From Delphinus delphis (taxonomy: Eukaryota > Chordata > Mammalia > Artiodactyla > Delphinidae), in the NCBI RefSeq assembly GCF_949987515.2, contig NC_082689.1, positions 100,850,957 through 100,914,956 of the forward strand: DNA of 64,000 nucleotides, given 5' to 3'. Every line of letters begins with the position of its first letter. Position 1 is the stretch's first letter. The notes below the pieces were generated by a model that was given only the letters and a program-made list of their open reading frames with translations, was not told the DNA's origin and made no database searches. Shown here in pieces: positions 58,561-64,000 of the stretch. Made by a program: the position numbers and the translations under genes.

Positions 58561-58836
58561 TCAGTTTCCTGGATTTCCTGAAGCAGCTGCTGTTCCCAGT
58601 TGTAGTTCTGAATATGAGAGACGCTTTGATGATTCTCTGAATCTTTTCAGGAAATGTCTTATGGGGTTTGTGAAAAAAGGAAACCAAAAATAACAAAAAA
58701 GAGCCTTCCAGAGGGCCTGGACTCCACGTCTGTTCACAGTTCCCAGGGACTTCACCGTCTTGCCATTGCTCATCACCCAGCCTCGCCCAAGTCACCAGGT
58801 ATGTCAGTGCTGCTACCTCCTCTGCTCCCAAGGTTA
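58561..58836. other. No gene recognised
   Basis: Higher GC than its neighbours and open in several frames, but without a coding signature I recognise. Confidence 0.4.
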
Positions 58837-58853
58837 CCTGTCTTGGATTTGTT

Positions 58854-59088
58854 TTATTATTCATTTTTCATTTTTTTAAATTTTTATTTATTTTTTTGCG
58901 GTACGCGGGCCTCTCACTGCTGTGGCCTCTCCTGTTGCGGAGCACAGGCTCCGGACGCGCAGGCTCAGCGGCCATGGCTCAGGGGCCCAGCCGCTCCGCA
59001 GCATGTGGGATCCTCCCGGACCGGGGCACGAGCCCGCGTCCCCTGCATCGGCAGGCGGACTCTCAACCACTGCGCCACCAGGGAAGCC
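58854..59088 (-). mobile_element. CHR SINE, full length
   Basis: TTTA-rich tail at the left, CAGGGAAGCCCC head at the right. CCTGTCTTGGATTTGTT (58,837-58,853) and CCTGTGTTGGATTTGTT (59,089-59,105) form a 17-bp target duplication with one mismatch. Confidence 0.97.
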
Positions 59089-59105
59089 CCTGTGTTGGAT
59101 TTGTT

Positions 59106-59394
59106 GATTGCTCTGCAACCCCAGTACACTCAGGGATTCAGGAAAAGTCATGAACTTGCTGTTTGCGGGACCACTTCTGTAAGTTTGAAAGCAGTACTCT
59201 TTCCAGCCCTCTGTATCTCCAAAGGAAACCCAAAGTCTAAGACTCCCCCTGCCCCTCCAGACCTGTTTTTATGATGCTTTGCAACCCGAGAGCTGGCTAG
59301 GAGCAAAGACCGAAAACGTGTAAAATTAAACCTTAACTTTTGTGATGTAGTAATAAAACCCCCAAAACTGAAGTCTGAAGTTCAAGTTTCTTCC
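59106..59394. other. No feature recognised
   Basis: Non-coding; the open frame continuing out of the SINE is not a gene. Confidence 0.4.
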
Positions 59395-59500
59395 ACACCA
59401 CTTTCTCTTTTGGAACCTTGGGCAAGTTAGGCTCAGTGCCCGCATCTGTAAAATAGTTACAAGTATATAGACCTCACACTGTATCTTTCCACTAGTCATT
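59395..59500 (+). repeat. MIR SINE fragment
   Basis: GGAACCTTGGGCAAGTTAGG, CTCAGTGCCCGCATCTGTAA, AATAGTTACAAGTATATAGA follow the MIR core. Confidence 0.72.
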
Positions 59501-59874
59501 ATCAAATCCGGATGCTGTACGGGAAGCAAGTAACATGAGAGTGGAAGCTGCCCCTCCCACCTTCAATTAAAGGACCTCTGGATTTTTTGACTTTGTCGAT
59601 AAGATGTACCAGTGAGCTTTAATTTGAAGAGAAGATGACTAAGAAAATGAAAACCAGGGATGTATGAATGTAAAACATAAAGTGCAAAATAATGTTTTTT
59701 GTTTTGGGTTTCAATTCAAGAAAATTAAGTATCATGAGGTCATAACAGTGAAAGGCCAACCTAGGAGTTTTGATAGTGGAAATCTCAGTAAAACCACGAG
59801 GCTCTCAAAAAAATGGAAAGGAATAAGAATGAAAGCAAAGTCAAGGAGATGATAAAAGTAGATGTAGAGAGGTA
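59501..59874. other. No gene recognised
   Basis: Non-coding sequence. Confidence 0.45.
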
Positions 59875-59975
59875 GTGTGATACTTCTGAAGAGGGTAGAA
59901 TTTGGAGTTTAGGAGAAGGCTCAACTACTTACGTACTGAGTGACTTTTGGCAAATTATTTCATCCCTTTGTGCTC
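59875..59975 (+). repeat. MIR SINE fragment
   Basis: CTCAACTACTTACGTACTGA, GTGACTTTTGGCAAATTATT, TCATCCCTTTGTGCTCAG. Confidence 0.7.
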
Positions 59976-60019
59976 AGAGTTCCCATTTGGGAAGAACCAC
60001 TATAATCAGGTCCTTCTCC

Positions 60020-60260
60020 TTCATCTACTCCTTCAGATTCTGTGCTGCATTCATACTTCACTGTTTGCTGTTTCCTTGGACACAGAAGGCTCATCTGTGT
60101 TTCCTGTTTCTGTGCTCACAGTTTCATTTTCCCGATGTGTTCCCAAGGAGGCTCAGAGTTCCAGGAGAGCAAGGACTGGGACTTCCTTCCTTATATCTCC
60201 AGAATTTCTCATAGCCACACAGAGAATATCACTGGCTCTCAAGAGTGTCTTTAATTCATA
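60020..60260 (+). repeat. Probable L2 LINE 3' region
   Basis: GAGTTCCAGGAGAGCAAGGA, CTGGGACTTCCTTCCTTATA and TCTCCAGAATTTCTCATAGC resemble the L2 3' UTR. The terminal AATAAATG word is lost. Confidence 0.5.
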
Positions 60261-61384
60261 AAAGAGGAAAGAAAGAAAGCAAGAAGGAATGCATGAAAAA
60301 ACTATGGTTTAGTATTGAGTCATTCATACCCAGTGGCCCATTCAACTCTATAGTTAGGGTCACACATGTAAAAGACAAATTCCACAAGAAAAATGCAGTC
60401 TGTGGGTAAGGAGCAGAGTGAGGTGTAGCGGGTGTGGGAAGGCAATAATGAAATAAAGTGAAGATGTGCTTCTTATTAACACAGACTTTCAAATCAGTGA
60501 GCTAATGAGCTTTCAGCCTGAGATGGAAGGACAGGGAGAAGAAAGGGAGCACAGGAGAGAGAAGGAGCATGAACACAGGATAGGAGAACGTGATTGAGAT
60601 TTTGAGGTTGGGAACCCAAGCCGTGCTCTCCAAAATTGGCAATATTTACTTCCAATCATTCTATAGTGACTTTTCACGTAACATCTGTGGTGATAAAGAT
60701 GGAAAAAAGATGAGCAGGCTAAACATCAGTACAACCCAGGCATCCGGTAAGGCAATGCTTTTTCTATTTGCTGACATAACATTTAGCCAGGCAGTTACTG
60801 GTAAGACTCTGGCATGCTGTATGGGTAACAAATTCCCCCCAGCCACTAACGCAGAGTCTAGTCAAAGTGTTGGAGATACTCCAAGAGATATTCCCTTTCA
60901 CCACCACTTATCAGAACTAAGATACTGCAACTAGACAAAAATGTCCACGTGATTTGACTCCGATTAAAGACCATTGTCCATCTCAAATTTCACCATTCCT
61001 CTAACTTCTATTCCATTAAGCACTTCTAATTGTCATAAGCCATATACACTCTCCCTTCTGAAATCCTTTAGCTGTTATTTAAAACAGTGACTTTTAGGCT
61101 ATCTGTTTGCAAAGGAGCTATTGGTTGATGTTGCAGTTCTTAATGCAAAATTTAGTATGGAACTTCAATGTGACAGAAGAGCTCTGGGAGAATGAGTTGA
61201 GAGGGAGGAGATTTGGGTCCTATTTTGATGCTGTTTTTATGATAGTTCTGCAATAGCCACCCATTGGGGAAAGAAAAAGAAACAAACAAACAAACAACAA
61301 GGAAAGTGATCAGAAAATAAGTTTCTATCAAAAAGCTGTGTGAACTTCATAAACTCAGCTCACCTACCTCACATCATTTAATAT
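60261..61384. other. No gene recognised
   Basis: Non-coding. A 114-codon frame at 60,590-60,934 (+) has no recognisable motif or exon context. Confidence 0.45.
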
Positions 61385-61399
61385 AAAAAAAACAAGGGG

Positions 61400-61590
61400 G
61401 ACTTCCCTGGTGGCGCAGTGGTTGAGAGTCCGCCTGCCGATGCAGGGGACGTGGGTTCGTGCCCCGGTCTGGGAAGATCCCACATGCCACAGAGTGGCTG
61501 GGCCCGTGAGCCATGGTTGCTGAGCCTGCACGTCCGGAGCCTGTGCTCCGCAACGGAAGAGGCCACAGCAGTGAGAGGCCCGAAAAAAAA
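61400..61590 (+). mobile_element. CHR SINE, 3' end shortened
   Basis: Head at GACTTCCCTGGTGGCGCAG; the body ends at GAGAGGCCCG, lacking the usual CGTACCGC, followed by A16. The target duplication AAAAAAAACAAGGGG lies at 61,385-61,399 and 61,591-61,605. Confidence 0.96.
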
Positions 61591-61605
61591 AAAAAAAACA
61601 AGGGG

Positions 61606-62445
61606 TTGGAAGAGGAATGTTTCTCAGGTCCTCTCCAGTCATAAAATTATCTAGAGTGAAATTAATCTATTATATTGGTGATTTCAATCCTGATACATCC
61701 AAAAATGGTTTTAGGCATCGAAGATTCAGGGGAAAATGTCAAAAAAAATATTTTTTGAGGAGCATGGGTTCATGTGCCTTAATATTGTACAAAGAGGCTG
61801 TTCTTCATTTAGAGCATTGATTACTCATTAACAACGGAAGAGGAGAAAGATCTCTAATAAAGAAAGAAATAGCTGTGAAAGCCACACACTTCAGTAAAGT
61901 GTTCATCCAGATTCCCATGTGTGTATGTTATTTCTCTCCTTTATTTAACACCATTTGAACCAAATATTTCATTGTTATGCCCCAGACTACTCTGCTGGCT
62001 CAAATAAACATTGGGTTCCCCAAATATAAAATGATTTTTCACCTTTCAGAGGGACTTTGTAAGGTTCCAGTGACCTGCTCCTTAGGCAAACAAAATGTCT
62101 TTTTCTGCACATAATTCTGAGTTGAGAGAAGGTGAATTGAAATGACATTTTAAAATTTAAAATTAGTTTTAGTAAATCTAATATTGACAGTTTACTCTGT
62201 GGGGACACCTGACACTTAAAAGATGAGAGATGTCTTCAGAGAAATCCTGCTTTTCTGCCTCAAGAAGACTCTTCATTTATTTCTTTTGGAGACTTTGAAT
62301 GTGAAACTGGGCATCAGAAATAACAAGCAGACAAAAATAGTATTATGCTTACTTTTTTTTTACTTCTTCAAGTACTTCCATATGACTGAATTTGTCATAA
62401 TTTTTGTAAACTTTTAAAGTGAAACATAATATAAAGTTAACTGCA
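61606..62445. other. No gene recognised
   Basis: AT-rich non-coding sequence. Confidence 0.5.
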
Positions 62446-62449
62446 CAAA

Positions 62450-63560
62450 TGAATTGTTTCAAATGTATATACATTTATAATGATCACCTAGGTAAAAGTA
62501 AACAGCAAGATTAGCACATCAGAAACTTCCCTTGCTTCTTCTCCCAGTCAATTCCCATCCTGTAGATGTAACTTGTTCTGTGACTTTTAACCATAAATTG
62601 GTATTGTCTGTTTTTGAATTTCACATGAGGAATTATATAGTATCCAATACTTTTCCAACTGGGTTCCTTAACTCATCATCATTTCCGTCAGATTTATCCA
62701 TGTTGTGTGTATCAGAATTTCTTTATTTTTATTGCTGCATTATAGTCCATTAATAAACATGCCACAATTTATTTATTCCAACATTGATAAGCAATTGGAT
62801 CATTGCTAGTTTAGGGCTATTATGAATAACACTGCTATCAACACTCATGTAAATATATTTTGGAAAATTTAAGAATAAAATTGTGTGTGTTTAGCTTTAG
62901 TAGTTACTACCAAAAGTATTCCTGAGCAGTGGCTGCAGTAGTAACTTACGTGCTCACCACCAGTACCAACACTCATTTCTTTTATCATATTATCAGTGTT
63001 TTTTAAATTAATAGTTTCCATTTGAATAGGTGTGAAGTGATAGCACATTTTGTTCTTAATTTTAATTTCTCTAATGTTAGTTATGTGAATATCTTTTTAT
63101 ATTCTTGTTCTATCAAACTTATCTCTTGAATTCTTAAATTTTGTTAATTTATTTTCAGTTCTAGAATTTCCAGAATTGTTTTCAGCTTCCTGCTGGAATT
63201 CTTTGTCTTTCTCTGTATTTTCTAAACACATCAAACATAATTACTGTAAGGTAACTGATATCTCTAATATCTGGATCACTCAGGTATTTTTCTATTATTT
63301 ATTTTTACTCTTGATTTTTTTGGTTATTTGATTCTGTTTCTTGGCATGCCTATTAATTTTTCGCTAAATATTGGATCTTCTATGCTTTGGATGAAGCTAT
63401 CTTTTTCCAGAGAGTGTTTAATTTTACTCTGGCAAGTGGATAGAGTAGAGATAAATCACCTTATTCCAGTGGAGTCTTTGTTTCCAGTTTTAATAGGGAT
63501 GTCTGATTTTAGTTTGCTCTTACTCTTAGGGTGTAGCCCCACTCCTAAAGTATAGCCCTT
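62450..63560 (-). mobile_element. L1M/HAL1-like LINE, antisense
   Basis: Antisense L1 wording: TTTATCCATGTTGTGTGTAT, TTATTGCTGCATTATAGTCC, GGGCTATTATGAATAACACT, AATAGGTGTGAAGTGATAGC, then an older-looking segment (TGCTGGAATTCTTTGTCTTT, GGCATGCCTATTAATTTTTC). Confidence 0.75.
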
Positions 63561-63574
63561 TTATGTGTCACCTG

Positions 63575-63630
63575 AAAATCTTCCTCCCTTCCTTCCTCCC
63601 TCCCTCTCTCCCTTTCTTTCTCTCTTTTTC
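63575..63630. repeat. Pyrimidine-rich simple repeat, (CTTC)n/(CCCT)n type
   Basis: Imperfect CTTCC and CTCCC units over about 55 bases. Confidence 0.85.
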
Positions 63631-63990
63631 ACTTCCATGGCCAGTCCTGAATTTTAACTTCTTTGTAGCTAGACAGCCAAATTATTTTCTAAGCTTTTTA
63701 GCTCTTCAGATACTCTCTTCACTTGCTTTTTAGGAGTCTCAGCTTGAACACACACAGTGTAAGAATTGCACAATGCCCAAAGTAGGTCATTACCTACAGT
63801 TCTCAGCTCATTTCTTTTTGGTTTCCTGCCTCTGGTTCTTTTGCCCCTTAAGTTTTTGCCATTCTAGGAACCCCAAACTCCAGACTGTCTCCCTTCCCCA
63901 GTTTGAGTGCCCATATTTTTAGGCTACCATGGCTTTCATTTCCCTAAAATGTGATTGGCAAATTTTCTAACACAAAAACAGAAGTGAATG
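63631..63990. other. No feature recognised
   Basis: Non-coding sequence up to the edge SINE. Confidence 0.4.
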
Positions 63991-64000
63991 GGGACTTCCC
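63991..64000 (+). mobile_element. Probable start of another CHR SINE, cut by the window edge
   Basis: The last ten bases, GGGACTTCCC, equal the first bases of a plus-strand CHR head. Only the next bases can confirm it. Confidence 0.55.

Noticed and set aside
58896..59153. Arginine/proline-rich open frames inside CHR SINEs (also at 2.1, 4.0, 15.6, 19.4, 27.1, 31.9, 51.7 and 61.5 kb)
   Set aside because: The same peptide-like string recurs at every CHR copy on either strand. It is the translation of a tRNA-derived SINE, not a protein family.
58654..59274. 206-codon plus-strand frame
   Set aside because: Its middle third is the CHR SINE and the flanks show no homology; the frame is open because the SINE is GC-rich.
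2071..61605. CRISPR-like recurrence of a ~200-base repeat
   Set aside because: The units are dispersed over 60 kb in both orientations with A tails and different target duplications, which is SINE retroposition. There are no regular spacers and no cas-like genes.
1..64000. A bacterial-style gene cluster, defence system or viral operon
   Set aside because: There are no prokaryotic gene spacing, ribosome-binding sites or clustered long ORFs. All long frames are L1 or repeat-derived, and the DNA is mammalian.

Overview
This is vertebrate nuclear DNA from a mammal. I infer a cetartiodactyl, most likely a cetacean. The main evidence is at least ten copies of the tRNA-Glu-derived CHR SINE (5' end GGGCTTCCCTGGTGGCGCAG, A-rich 3' end). 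Most of them are bounded by exact or near-exact target-site duplications (TSDs). There are also older CHR relatives and L1 copies of the cetartiodactyl type. I saw no BovB LINE, ruminant Bov-tA array or pig PRE-1 SINE. The window is AT-rich, has no CpG island, and shows no prokaryotic organisation. I found no convincing host protein-coding exon. It reads as intergenic or deep intronic DNA made largely of transposable elements.

Layout. 0-5 kb: a solo LTR with terminal inverted repeats (838-1361), a MIR, two CHR SINEs, an antisense LTR and a (TG)n tract. 5.1-6.5 kb: a 5'-truncated, internally deleted L1 with a 13-bp TSD and a non-L1 patch at its 5' edge. 9.8-12.5 kb: a hAT-like transposon and a long AT simple repeat that received an antisense retrocopy of a small membrane-protein mRNA. 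14.7-19.6 kb: MER5-like, L1 3'-end, MLT1-like and CHR insertions. 20.2-21.6 kb: the most repeat-poor stretch and the best place to look for conserved non-coding sequence. 22.8-26.4 kb: MIRs, an L2 end and an antisense solo LTR with a perfect 4-bp TSD. 27.0-32.1 kb: L1M (-), an MLT2-type LTR followed by degraded ERVL internal sequence with a primer-binding-site remnant and a protease-like motif, then another L1M (-). 33.4-35.7 kb: an MLT1/MST LTR (-), an L2, a short CHR and a MIR.

37.4-48.2 kb is one large nest. An ancient L1 (+) is interrupted by a near-full-length younger L1 (about 38,623-44,370), an L1MB-like 3' tail, LTRs, an older CHR SINE and an ERVL-type LTR with 4/5 TSD identity. The younger L1 keeps an uninterrupted 308-codon ORF1. 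Its ORF2 is destroyed by early stops and frameshifts, so it cannot move autonomously. 48.7-53.8 kb: a second copy of an unnamed repeat first seen at 47.75 kb, a solo LTR with TTAT TSDs and TGAA/TTCA ends, MER5 copies, a CHR SINE, a foldable tRNA-Glu(UUC)-like sequence and another LTR. 54-64 kb: a short CHR, L2 and L1M (-) fragments, two CHR SINEs, MIRs, and the first 10 bases of a further CHR SINE at the right edge.

The elements do not form a pathway. What can be read is insertion order: ancient L1/MIR/L2/hAT, then ERVL/MaLR LTRs and L1M, then ERV1-like LTRs and CHR/L1 insertions. I see no new defence or enzymatic system. The most useful leads are the unidentified retrocopy at 12.2 kb, the structure of the 38.6-44.6 kb insertion, the unnamed repeat pair at 47.8/48.8 kb, a perfect 34-bp palindrome at 27.5 kb and the repeat-poor block at 20-21.6 kb. 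Repeat family names come from recognition by eye, not a database search.
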